DNA of 5,989 bases from an uncultured Bacilli bacterium (GCA_944372315.1 CALVYX010000073.1:1-5989); one strand, 5' to 3'; shown: positions 1-5,961, numbered from the stretch's first letter. Numbers and translations are program-made. The notes: a model not told the origin generated them from the letters alone.

Positions 1-869
1 CTAGCTTAGATCACTGTGGAGCTTTAACTAGAAGTGTAGAAGACGCAGCTATTGTAGTGGATGCTATGAAAGGTATTGATAAACTTGATATGACTAGTTG
101 GGACTCTAGTAACATTCATTTATATGAGTCACTTAATGGTAATGTAAAAGGTAAAAAACTTTGTTATGTAAAAGAAATTTGTGATATCGCAAATTATCCA
201 AATGCAAGCGACGAATTAAAAGAACATTTACAAAACTTTAGGAATTGTCTTGAAGTATGTAAAAGTTTAGGTATGGAAGTAGAAGAGGTGTCTGTGGATA
301 AAACACTTCTTAATGCTCTAGCTTCTGTTTATGTCGTTATTTCTTGTGCAGAAGCAACTTCTAATATGTCAAATTTAACTGGACTTATCTTTGGACCAAG
401 AAGTGAAGGAAGAGATTATATAGAATCTATGAAGGATTATCGTACGAAAGGTTTTTCTCCTCTTATTAAAAGAAGATTTGTTATAGGTTCTTATGTATTA
501 CAAGCACAAAATAAAGATCGTTATTTCCATAATGCACAACGTGTTAGAAGATTATTAGTGGATGAATGGAATAAATTGTTTGAGAAATATGATGCAGTAA
601 TCTTACCAGTAGGAAGTGGTCCAGCAAAATTATTAGAAAAAAATGATGATATGTTAGATAATGATACTACTGTGTTAGAAGAACATTTACAAATAGGAAA
701 CTTTGGAGGGTTCCCATCGATTACGATTTCCGATGGTTTTGTAAGTAATTTACCAGTTGGCGTAAATATTACGGGTAAATGTTATGATGATGAAAATGTT
801 TTAAACATTGCTTATGCCTTAGAAGAAAAATTAGGATATAAAGGCCAAATAGCTAAGGAGGTGGCATAA
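1..869 (+). CDS. gatA: Glutamyl-tRNA(Gln)/aspartyl-tRNA(Asn) amidotransferase subunit A, 3' part
   Basis: GatA is the glutaminase and ammonia-donor subunit of GatCAB, which amidates mischarged Glu-tRNA(Gln) or Asp-tRNA(Asn) in the cytoplasm. The gene is cut by the left window edge. The open frame runs from the edge (first full codon at nt 3) and begins SLDHCGALTRSVEDAA, matching the family's SLDQ-GP-TR-VED stretch. The GTG at 57 is therefore internal, not a start. About 288 residues of a usual ~485 are visible; the amidase-signature Ser-cisSer-Lys residues lie upstream. Visible family marks are the KRR segment (nt 468-476), HNAQRVRRLL, and NFGGFPSI followed by LPVGVNITGK near the C-terminus. 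The usual PTTP-type motif reads PVGSGPA, and the position I align with the glutamine-binding Asp of staphylococcal GatA reads Glu (nt 678-680). The NFGGFPS wording resembles Mollicute-like proteins. Its stop overlaps the gatB ATG by one base (TAATG), which suggests translational coupling. Confidence 0.95.
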   Translation, partial: SLDHCGALTRSVEDAAIVVDAMKGIDKLDMTSWDSSNIHLYESLNGNVKGKKLCYVKEICDIANYPNASDELKEHLQNFRNCLEVCKSLGMEVEEVSVDKTLLNALASVYVVISCAEATSNMSNLTGLIFGPRSEGRDYIESMKDYRTKGFSPLIKRRFVIGSYVLQAQNKDRYFHNAQRVRRLLVDEWNKLFEKYDAVILPVGSGPAKLLEKNDDMLDNDTTVLEEHLQIGNFGGFPSITISDGFVSNLPVGVNITGKCYDDENVLNIAYALEEKLGYKGQIAKEVA

Positions 870-2332
870 TGGATAATAATTATAAAGTTTTAATTGGCTT
901 AGAGATGCACTGTGAGATAAGTGAAACGAATACTAAAGTATTTTCTAGTGCTAGAAACTCTTATAGTGATGTTCCAAACTCTAATATAAGACCAGTTGAT
1001 ATGGCTTTTCCAGGTACACTTCCTGTGGTTAATAAAGAAGCAGTAAAGAAAGCTTTAATGGCAAGTATCATTTTAAATTGTAAACAACCAGAATATATGT
1101 ATTTTGAAAGAAAGAATTATTATTATCCAGATTTACCAAAAGGATTTCAAATTACTCAAGAGACAAAGCCTGCACCAGTTGGTATTTATGGTAAGTTAAA
1201 GTTTGACTGTAATGGAGAAGAAAAAGAAGTAAGAATTAATAATATTCACTTAGAAGAAGATGCCGCATCCACTGATCACTATGGAAGTTATTCCACGATT
1301 GATTACAATAGAGCAGGGGTTCCCTTACTAGAACTAGTTACTTATCCGGATTTACATTCTGCAGATGAAGCAGTAGCATTCTTAGAGACGATGCGTTCTA
1401 TTTATCAATATGCTGGTATTAGTGAAGCGGATAGTAAAAAAGGACAAATAAGATGTGATGTAAATGTTTCCATCATGGATAAAGACAAAGATGAGTCTTT
1501 AGAAGAAAATTGGGGAACTAAAGTAGAAATTAAAAACGTTAACTCTTTTGGTGGAGTAAGAGATGCTATTAACTATGAAATAGAACGTCAAATAGAATTA
1601 AAACATACTGGCAAGTATGATGAAATGGAACAACAAACAAGACGTTGGGATGAAGAGTTGGGAGAAACTGTTTATATGCGTAGTAAAGTAGATGCTATCG
1701 ACTATAAATACTTTGTAGAACCTAATATTCCAAAATTTAAAATATCTAATAGTTGGTTAGAGGAAATAAGACAAAATATTCCAGAACTTGCTAGCGAACG
1801 TAAAGAAAAATACATGAACAAATTAGAGTTATCCGAATATGATGCTACTATCTTAGTAAAAGAAAAAAGTGTTTCTGATTTCTTTGAAGAGGTGCTAAAA
1901 GAAGGAATAGAACCTAAAGCAGCATCGAACTGGATTAGCAGTATTATGTTAGGAAATTTAAACAAACTAGAAAAAGAGATCAAAGATATTTCTTTAACTC
2001 CTAAAATGTTAGCCGAATTAATTACTAAGGTAACGAAAGGAGAAGTATCTATTAAACAAGGAAAAGAAGTATTATTAAAATCTCTAGAAGAAGACTTAGA
2101 TCCTATTAAAGTAATCGATGACTTAGGAATCAAACAAATTGGAAGCCTTGACGAAATTAAGAAGATAGTATTAGAAGTATTAGAAGAACAACCAAATGCT
2201 ATCGATCAATATAAAAATGGTAAAACTAATATTATTGATTTCCTTGTTGGGCAAGTGATGAAAAAAACAAAAGGTAGAGCAAATCCTAGTACAACTTATG
2301 ACTTGTTAAAACAAGAATTAGAGGAGAGATAA
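869..2332 (+). CDS. gatB: Glutamyl-tRNA(Gln)/aspartyl-tRNA(Asn) amidotransferase subunit B
   Basis: GatB is the kinase and transamidase subunit of GatCAB. It phosphorylates the carboxylate of mischarged Glu- or Asp-tRNA and amidates it with ammonia delivered from GatA. The protein has 487 residues, normal for the family. The N-terminal cradle domain (about 1-290) begins with VLIGLEMHCEI, whose Glu12 and His14 match the metal-binding positions. It continues with RPVDMAFPGTLPVVNK, FERKNYYYPDLPKGFQI, IHLEEDAA (His127, Glu129, Glu130), QIRCDVNVS and the E-KNVNSF segment. A helical region follows, then a YqeY-like tRNA-binding tail ending DFLVGQVMKKTKGRANPSTT with LLKQELEER. The ATG at 869 is chosen because AAGGAGG (855-861) lies 7 nt upstream and the N-terminus fits the family. 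It overlaps the gatA stop and lies 1 nt before asnS. No frameshift or missing motif was seen. Confidence 0.97.
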   Translation: MDNNYKVLIGLEMHCEISETNTKVFSSARNSYSDVPNSNIRPVDMAFPGTLPVVNKEAVKKALMASIILNCKQPEYMYFERKNYYYPDLPKGFQITQETKPAPVGIYGKLKFDCNGEEKEVRINNIHLEEDAASTDHYGSYSTIDYNRAGVPLLELVTYPDLHSADEAVAFLETMRSIYQYAGISEADSKKGQIRCDVNVSIMDKDKDESLEENWGTKVEIKNVNSFGGVRDAINYEIERQIELKHTGKYDEMEQQTRRWDEELGETVYMRSKVDAIDYKYFVEPNIPKFKISNSWLEEIRQNIPELASERKEKYMNKLELSEYDATILVKEKSVSDFFEEVLKEGIEPKAASNWISSIMLGNLNKLEKEIKDISLTPKMLAELITKVTKGEVSIKQGKEVLLKSLEEDLDPIKVIDDLGIKQIGSLDEIKKIVLEVLEEQPNAIDQYKNGKTNIIDFLVGQVMKKTKGRANPSTTYDLLKQELEER

Positions 2333-2333
2333 T

Positions 2334-3704
2334 ATGTTACTTGATTTAAAAGATTTATATAACAAAGATGATATAGAAAATACCAAAGTAACATTACAAG
2401 GATGGATAAGAAATCATCGTAAACAAAAAGGATTTAGTTTTATTGATTTTAATGATGGAACAGTTTTAACTAATTTACAAGTTGTCTATGATAATCATAT
2501 AGATGATTATGATAATATTCAAAAATTAAAAATAGGTAGTAGTGTTACTATTACAGGTAAAGTAGTTTCCTCTCCTAAAGAAGGTCAAAAGTATGAATTA
2601 CAATTAGAAAGTCTTATCTTAGAAGGAGATTGTCCAGATGACTATCCAATTCAACCTAAAAGACATACTAGAGAATTCTTAAGAGAAGTGGCTTATCTTC
2701 GTCCTAGAACTAATTTGTTTAATGCTATCTTTCGTGTAAGAAGTATAACTTCTTATGCTATTCATAAATATTTTCAAGATCGAGGTTATGTATATTTTCA
2801 TGCCCCTTTAATTACTGCTAGTGACTGTGAAGGAGCAGGTGAAATGTTTCAAGTAACTACCTTACCTATAGATACCTTAAATGGTAAAATAGACTATTCT
2901 AAAGACTTTTTTGGAAAACAAACATCTTTAACAGTATCTGGACAATTAGAGGCCGAAACTTTTGCTCTTAGTTATAAAAAAACTTATACTTTTGGTCCAA
3001 CTTTTAGAGCTGAAAATTCAAATACCAAAACACATGCTTCAGAGTTTTGGATGATAGAACCAGAAATTGCCTTTTGCGATTTAGAACAAGATATGGATAT
3101 TATGGAAGATATGCTTAAATATATTGTTACATATGTTTTAGAACATTGTCCTAAAGAAATAGACTTCTTTGATAATTTTGTTGAAAAAGGATTAAAAAAT
3201 AAATTAACAAAATTAATTAATAGTAAGTTTACAAGAATTGATCATAAAGATGTGATTACTATTTTAAAAAATGCAAATGTAAAATGGGAATTTACTCCAG
3301 AGTATTCAGAAGACATTGCGAAAGAACACGAGAAATATATTACAGAATATTTTAATGGACCAGTATTTATTAAAAATTGGCCTAAAGATATTAAAGCATT
3401 CTATATGAAACAAAATCCTGATGGTAAAACTGTTGCGGCGGTGGATTTAGAAGTTCCTGGAGCAGGAGAATTAATGGGAGGAAGTCAAAGAGAAGATGAC
3501 TATGATAAATTAGTAAATAGAATGCAAGAATTAGGTATGAATCAAGAAGAGTTATATTGGTATATCAATTTAAGAAAATTTGGAGGATGTGTACATTCTG
3601 GTTTTGGAATGGGATTTGAAAGGTTACTTATTTATTTGACAGGGGTAGATAATATCAGAGATGTTATTCCATATCCAAGATGTCCTAAAACATGCGAATT
3701 TTAA
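2334..3704 (+). CDS. asnS: Asparaginyl-tRNA synthetase (class IIb)
   Basis: AsnRS activates asparagine with ATP and charges tRNA-Asn directly, so this organism does not depend on GatCAB for Asn-tRNA. The 456-residue protein is full length. An OB-fold anticodon-binding domain (about 1-105, with LQGWIRNHRKQKGFSFIDF) precedes the class II catalytic core. Motif 1 lies around Pro158 (HAPLITASDCEGAGEMF), motif 2 is GPTFRAENSNT with Arg225, and motif 3 is GFGMGFERL with Arg430. The segments DFFGKQTSLTVSGQLEAE, AFYMKQNPDGKTVAAVDL and GELMGGSQRE follow the E. coli-type AsnRS rather than the shorter Bacillus form. The C-terminus (IPYPRCPKTCEF) is family-typical, so the end is intact. AGGAG (2322-2326), inside the gatB end, sits 7 nt before the ATG. 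The gene is 1 nt after gatB and 10 nt before aspS, clearly co-transcribed. Confidence 0.97.
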   Translation: MLLDLKDLYNKDDIENTKVTLQGWIRNHRKQKGFSFIDFNDGTVLTNLQVVYDNHIDDYDNIQKLKIGSSVTITGKVVSSPKEGQKYELQLESLILEGDCPDDYPIQPKRHTREFLREVAYLRPRTNLFNAIFRVRSITSYAIHKYFQDRGYVYFHAPLITASDCEGAGEMFQVTTLPIDTLNGKIDYSKDFFGKQTSLTVSGQLEAETFALSYKKTYTFGPTFRAENSNTKTHASEFWMIEPEIAFCDLEQDMDIMEDMLKYIVTYVLEHCPKEIDFFDNFVEKGLKNKLTKLINSKFTRIDHKDVITILKNANVKWEFTPEYSEDIAKEHEKYITEYFNGPVFIKNWPKDIKAFYMKQNPDGKTVAAVDLEVPGAGELMGGSQREDDYDKLVNRMQELGMNQEELYWYINLRKFGGCVHSGFGMGFERLLIYLTGVDNIRDVIPYPRCPKTCEF

Positions 3705-3711
3705 AGGAGGG
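3705..3711 (+). promoter_or_regulatory. Ribosome binding site that fixes the aspS start
   Basis: AGGAGGG lies directly after (and overlaps by sequence run with) the asnS stop codon and 3-4 nt before the ATG at 3715. An earlier in-frame ATG at 3661 lies inside asnS, has no such site, and would add 18 residues that do not fit the family. The spacing is a little short but the core is a full anti-SD match. Confidence 0.8.
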
Positions 3712-3714
3712 TAT

Positions 3715-5460
3715 ATGAAAGCCAATAGATATAGAGACCACTATTGTGGACAAATAAGTGAATCTGATATAGGTAATAAAGTTAAGATCTCTGGTTGGAT
3801 TGAGAATATAAGAGATCATGGTGGAGTTATTTTTGTTGATGTAAGAGATGAAAAAGGTACGGTGCAATTAGTAAGTAATGATGATAATATCTTTTTAGGA
3901 CTTACGAAGGAATCTACAGTATGTGTGAATGGAACCGTTAGAAAAAGAGAGGAAGAAGATTATAATAATCATATTTCTACTGGTACTGTGGAAATATTAG
4001 TAGATGATATTAAAGTCTTGGGTAGAGCTTTAAATGTATTGCCATTTGAAGTTAAAACTTCTCATGAAGTAGGAGAAGATGTAAGACTAAAATATCGTTA
4101 CCTAGATTTAAGAAATAAAAAAGTGCGTGATAATATTGTTCTAAGAAGTGAAGTATTAAAGTTTTTACGTAACAAAATGGATTCTTTAGGATTTACGGAA
4201 GTACAAACTCCTATTATTACGGCATCTTCTCCAGAAGGAGCCAGAGACTTTATTATTCCGTCTCGTAAATTTCATGGAAAATTCTATGCTCTTCCACAAG
4301 CACCACAAATTTTTAAAGAATTATTAATGGTGGGAGGATTTGATAAATATTATCAAATAGCACCTTGCTTTAGAGATGAAGATTGTAGAAGTGATAGAAC
4401 ATTAGAATTTTATCAATTAGATTTTGAAATGAGCTTTGTTACAGAAGAAGATGTTTATGAAATTGGGGAAGAGATATTCTATGATACTTTTACTAAGTTT
4501 AGTAATAAGGAAGTAAGTCCTAGACCATTTAGAAGAATAGCGTATAAAGATGCTATGTTACTATATGGTACGGATAAACCTGATTTAAGAAATCCATTAC
4601 TTATTATGGATTTAAGTAGTGAGTTTAAGGAAAGTGGATTTAAACCATTTAGAGGTAATACAGTAAGAGGAATCAAAGTAGATGGTATTAATAGTAAACC
4701 AAACTCTTGGTATAATGAATTAGTAGAATATGCTTCTAGCATTGGAATGCCTGGTATTGGATATATAACAGTTCAAGATGATATGTCTTTTAAAGGACCT
4801 ATTGATAAATTCTTAACTGATAAAGAACGTACATCATTAATTGACAAAGCTAAATTAATTCCTGGTAGTGTATTATTCTTCATTGCGGATAAAAAAGAAA
4901 AAGTAGCAAGTAAATTTGCAGGAATGATTAGAACAGAATTAGGAAAGAAATTGGATTTAATTGATCCTAATAAATTTGAGTTCTGTATTATTAACGATTT
5001 TCCAATGTTTGAATATAATGAAGAAGAAGGAAAATATGATTTCTGCCATAATCCATTTAGTATGCCACAAGGTGGAATTACTGCGTTAATGAACAAAGAA
5101 AAAGATGAAATATTAGCGTATCAATATGACTTTGTATGTAATGGTAATGAAATGGCTAGTGGAGCAGTTAGAAATCATGATCTAGATTGCTTAGAAAAAG
5201 CATTTGAGATAGTGGGATATTCTAAAGAAGTAGTAAAAGAGAGATTTCAATCACTTTATAATGCTTTCCAATATGGAGCACCACCACACGCAGGAATGGC
5301 GCCTGGAATTGATCGTATTTTAATGCTTCTACTAGAAGAAGAAAACTTACGTGAAGTGCAAGCATTCCCAATGAGTGTTAGTGGCCAAGACCTAATGATG
5401 GGATGTCCTAGTGAAGTATCAGAACAACAATTAAGAGAAGTTCATATAAAAATTCGATAA
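3715..5460 (+). CDS. aspS: Aspartyl-tRNA synthetase, bacterial type with GAD domain
   Basis: AspRS activates aspartate and charges tRNA-Asp; non-discriminating forms also mischarge tRNA-Asn. With the ATG at 3715 the protein has 581 residues, normal for bacterial AspRS (about 580-600), and starts MKANRYRDHYCGQI as expected. The OB-fold domain (about 1-105) contains GWIENIRDHGGVIFVDVRD, with His35 at the discrimination position (Leu30 in E. coli). Motif 1 surrounds TPIITASSPEGARDF. Motif 2 is CFRDEDCRSDR with Arg220. A GAD insertion domain spans about 295-400, and motif 3 is GMAPGIDRILML with Arg534. The wording ALPQAPQIFKELLMVGGF, EFYQLDFEMSFV, NPFSMPQGGI and QDLMMGCPSEV resembles alphaproteobacterial AspRS more than Bacillus or E. 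coli AspRS. It is the last protein gene of the operon; I see no intrinsic terminator right behind it, so some read-through into the tRNA genes is likely. Confidence 0.96.
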   Translation: MKANRYRDHYCGQISESDIGNKVKISGWIENIRDHGGVIFVDVRDEKGTVQLVSNDDNIFLGLTKESTVCVNGTVRKREEEDYNNHISTGTVEILVDDIKVLGRALNVLPFEVKTSHEVGEDVRLKYRYLDLRNKKVRDNIVLRSEVLKFLRNKMDSLGFTEVQTPIITASSPEGARDFIIPSRKFHGKFYALPQAPQIFKELLMVGGFDKYYQIAPCFRDEDCRSDRTLEFYQLDFEMSFVTEEDVYEIGEEIFYDTFTKFSNKEVSPRPFRRIAYKDAMLLYGTDKPDLRNPLLIMDLSSEFKESGFKPFRGNTVRGIKVDGINSKPNSWYNELVEYASSIGMPGIGYITVQDDMSFKGPIDKFLTDKERTSLIDKAKLIPGSVLFFIADKKEKVASKFAGMIRTELGKKLDLIDPNKFEFCIINDFPMFEYNEEEGKYDFCHNPFSMPQGGITALMNKEKDEILAYQYDFVCNGNEMASGAVRNHDLDCLEKAFEIVGYSKEVVKERFQSLYNAFQYGAPPHAGMAPGIDRILMLLLEEENLREVQAFPMSVSGQDLMMGCPSEVSEQQLREVHIKIR

Positions 5461-5515
5461 AAAAAGTAAAAAAATAAAAAAAAGTATTGCCAAGAATAAA
5501 AAAAGCATATATAAT
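5459..5515 (+). promoter_or_regulatory. Strong sigma-A-type promoter with A-tract UP element for the tRNA pair
   Basis: The -35 box TTGCCA (5487-5492, 5 of 6 to consensus) and the -10 box TATAAT (5510-5515, perfect) are separated by exactly 17 nt, which predicts a start near 5521-5523. Directly upstream are three A-tracts (5459-5465, 5468-5474, 5476-5483) whose centres are about 9 nt apart. They cover about -38 to -63, where an UP element for the RNA polymerase alpha subunit belongs. This is typical of strong stable-RNA promoters. The tRNAs can thus be made independently of the upstream operon. Confidence 0.8.
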
Positions 5516-5517
5516 AA

Positions 5518-5546
5518 AGAAGTCTCAATTGATGAAAGAGACTTCT
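5518..5546 (+). other. Inverted repeat at the tRNA transcript start
   Basis: AGAAGTCTC (5518-5526) and GAGACTTCT (5538-5546) are perfect 9-nt arms around an 11-nt loop. No T-run follows, so it is not a standard intrinsic terminator. In the transcript predicted from 5521-5523 only the inner five or six pairs remain at the extreme 5' end; an aspS read-through transcript would contain all nine. It could be a 5' leader processing or stability hairpin, or a DNA site. The role is unknown. Confidence 0.6.
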
Positions 5547-5552
5547 AGTAGT

Positions 5553-5628
5553 GCTCGATTAGCTCAGTTGGTAGAGCATCCGGCTGTTAACCGGCAGGTC
5601 GTAGGTCCGAGTCCTACATCGAGCGCCA
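5553..5628 (+). tRNA. tRNA-Asn, anticodon GTT
   Basis: This is a full 76-nt cloverleaf with CCA encoded. The acceptor stem GCTCGAT (5553-5559) pairs with ATCGAGC (5618-5624). The D-stem GCTC/GAGC encloses AGTTGGTA with the G18-G19 pair. The anticodon loop is CTGTTAA with GTT at 5586-5588, the variable loop is AGGTC, and the T-stem is GTAGG/CCTAC. G73 (5625) is the normal AsnRS discriminator base. There are two oddities. The T-loop is TCCGAGT, giving C55 (5607) in place of the near-universal U55. The outermost anticodon-stem pair 27-43 is T5579 against C5595, a mismatch. Its charging enzyme is encoded by asnS in the same window. Confidence 0.96.
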
Positions 5629-5636
5629 TTTTTTTT

Positions 5637-5713
5637 GGCCAGTTGGTGAAGAGGCTTAACACACCGCCCTTTCACGGCGGCATTCACGGGTCCGAATCCC
5701 GTACTGGTCACCA
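5637..5713 (+). tRNA. tRNA-Glu, anticodon TTC
   Basis: This is a 77-nt cloverleaf with CCA encoded. The acceptor GGCCAGT (5637-5643) pairs with ACTGGTC (5703-5709), with one G-U at 2-71. The three-pair D-stem GTG/CAC keeps the U11-A24 pair known as a Glu identity element. The anticodon stem CCGCC/GGCGG encloses CTTTCAC with TTC at 5671-5673. The T-stem is ACGGG/CCCGT and the discriminator is A73. As in the neighbouring tRNA-Asn, the T-loop is TCCGAAT, with C55 (5692). It begins 8 nt after tRNA-Asn and probably shares its transcript. The body resembles Firmicutes tRNA-Glu. Confidence 0.96.
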
Positions 5714-5742
5714 TAAGTGAGTTAGGTCTTTATGACTTTATC

Positions 5743-5779
5743 AAAAGAGAACTTGTAAAAAGTTCTCTTTTATGTTATC
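5743..5779 (+). terminator. Intrinsic terminator of the tRNA transcript
   Basis: Perfect 12-nt arms AAAAGAGAACTT (5743-5754) and AAGTTCTCTTTT (5760-5771) enclose a GTAAA loop. The last four T's plus ATGTTAT form the U-rich tail. It starts 29 nt after the tRNA-Glu CCA. Because the left arm begins with four A's it may also slow transcription on the - strand, but the tail on that side is weaker. Confidence 0.75.
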
Positions 5780-5810
5780 ATGTATATGAATGAAGGATAC
5801 TTCATAAAAT

Positions 5811-5848
5811 AAAAAAGGGAATACTTAACTTTGGCGTGTTGAGTACTC
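5811..5848 (-). terminator. Candidate intrinsic terminator on the - strand
   Basis: GAATACTTAAC (5819-5829) can pair with GTTGAGTACTC (5838-5848) around an 8-nt loop. Read on the - strand the hairpin has one G-U and one mismatch and is followed by CC and then six T's (complement of the A-run 5811-5816) and more T-rich sequence. It would stop - strand transcription coming from the right. No - strand gene is visible in the window to need it. Confidence 0.4.
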
Positions 5849-5898
5849 ACCTTAAATGTTTGGTTAGTACTTAATCTACGTAAGTAAATTGAGTACTA
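5819..5898. repeat. Four AGTACT-like segments forming alternative hairpins
   Basis: The segments are A (GAATACTTAAC, 5819-5829), B (GTTGAGTACTCACC, 5838-5851), C (GGTTAGTACTTAAT, 5862-5875) and D (ATTGAGTACTA, 5888-5898). A resembles C, and B shares TTGAGTACT with D exactly 50 nt apart, so the unit looks like a duplicated hairpin. A can pair with B, and C with D. Alternatively B pairs with C (13 positions, one mismatch, one G-U), which excludes both other hairpins. Core spacing is 22, 24 and 26 nt. This could be an attenuator RNA, a bidirectional terminator or a set of palindromic protein sites. Confidence 0.6.
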
Positions 5899-5905
5899 TT
5901 TTTTT
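5865..5905 (+). terminator. Intrinsic terminator on the + strand
   Basis: TAGTACTTAAT (5865-5875) pairs with ATTGAGTACTA (5888-5898), eleven pairs including one U-G, around a 12-nt loop. It is followed at once by seven T's (5899-5905) and further T-rich sequence. The stem is AT-rich and only moderately stable, but the T-run is good. It lies about 125 nt beyond the tRNA terminator, so it may end a separate short transcript or act as a backup. Confidence 0.6.
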
Positions 5906-5961
5906 ATTTATAATGAATTTGCTTTTCTAAGATGTAAATTTGAAAACTTGTTAAAAAGCAG

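Noticed and set aside
57..869. GTG at 57 as a gene start
   Set aside because: The frame is open to the left edge and the upstream codons encode conserved GatA sequence, so this is an internal codon of a truncated gene.
3661..3714. Upstream ATG at 3661 as the aspS start
   Set aside because: It lies within asnS, has no Shine-Dalgarno, and adds 18 residues unlike the family; the ATG at 3715 has AGGAGGG and the expected N-terminus.
1702..5096. Open frames on the - strand at 1702-2133, 3685-3867, 4479-4742 and 4773-5096
   Set aside because: All lie opposite well-conserved gatB, asnS and aspS coding sequence and have no recognisable protein features.
5487..5720. 77-codon + strand open frame over the tRNA genes
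   Set aside because: It starts at the -35 box, runs through two complete tRNA genes and has no ribosome binding site.
5753..5781. Promoter TTGTAA-N17-TATCAT for a short RNA over 5788-5905
   Set aside because: Spacing is right but the -35 has only 4 of 6 matches and overlaps the terminator stem; too weak to list as a feature.
5780..5812. Ten-codon reading frame (MYMNEGYFIK) upstream of the hairpin array as a leader peptide
   Set aside because: There is no ribosome binding site and no run of one regulatory amino acid; it overlaps the small inverted repeat ATGAAG-GATA-CTTCAT (5790-5805).
5811..5905. T-box leader sensing uncharged tRNA
   Set aside because: The conserved T-box sequence and stem I motifs are absent, and no coding region follows within the window.
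5909..5914. Perfect TATAAT as a promoter
   Set aside because: No acceptable -35 box lies 16-18 nt upstream and there is no extended -10 TG; such matches are expected by chance in AT-rich DNA.
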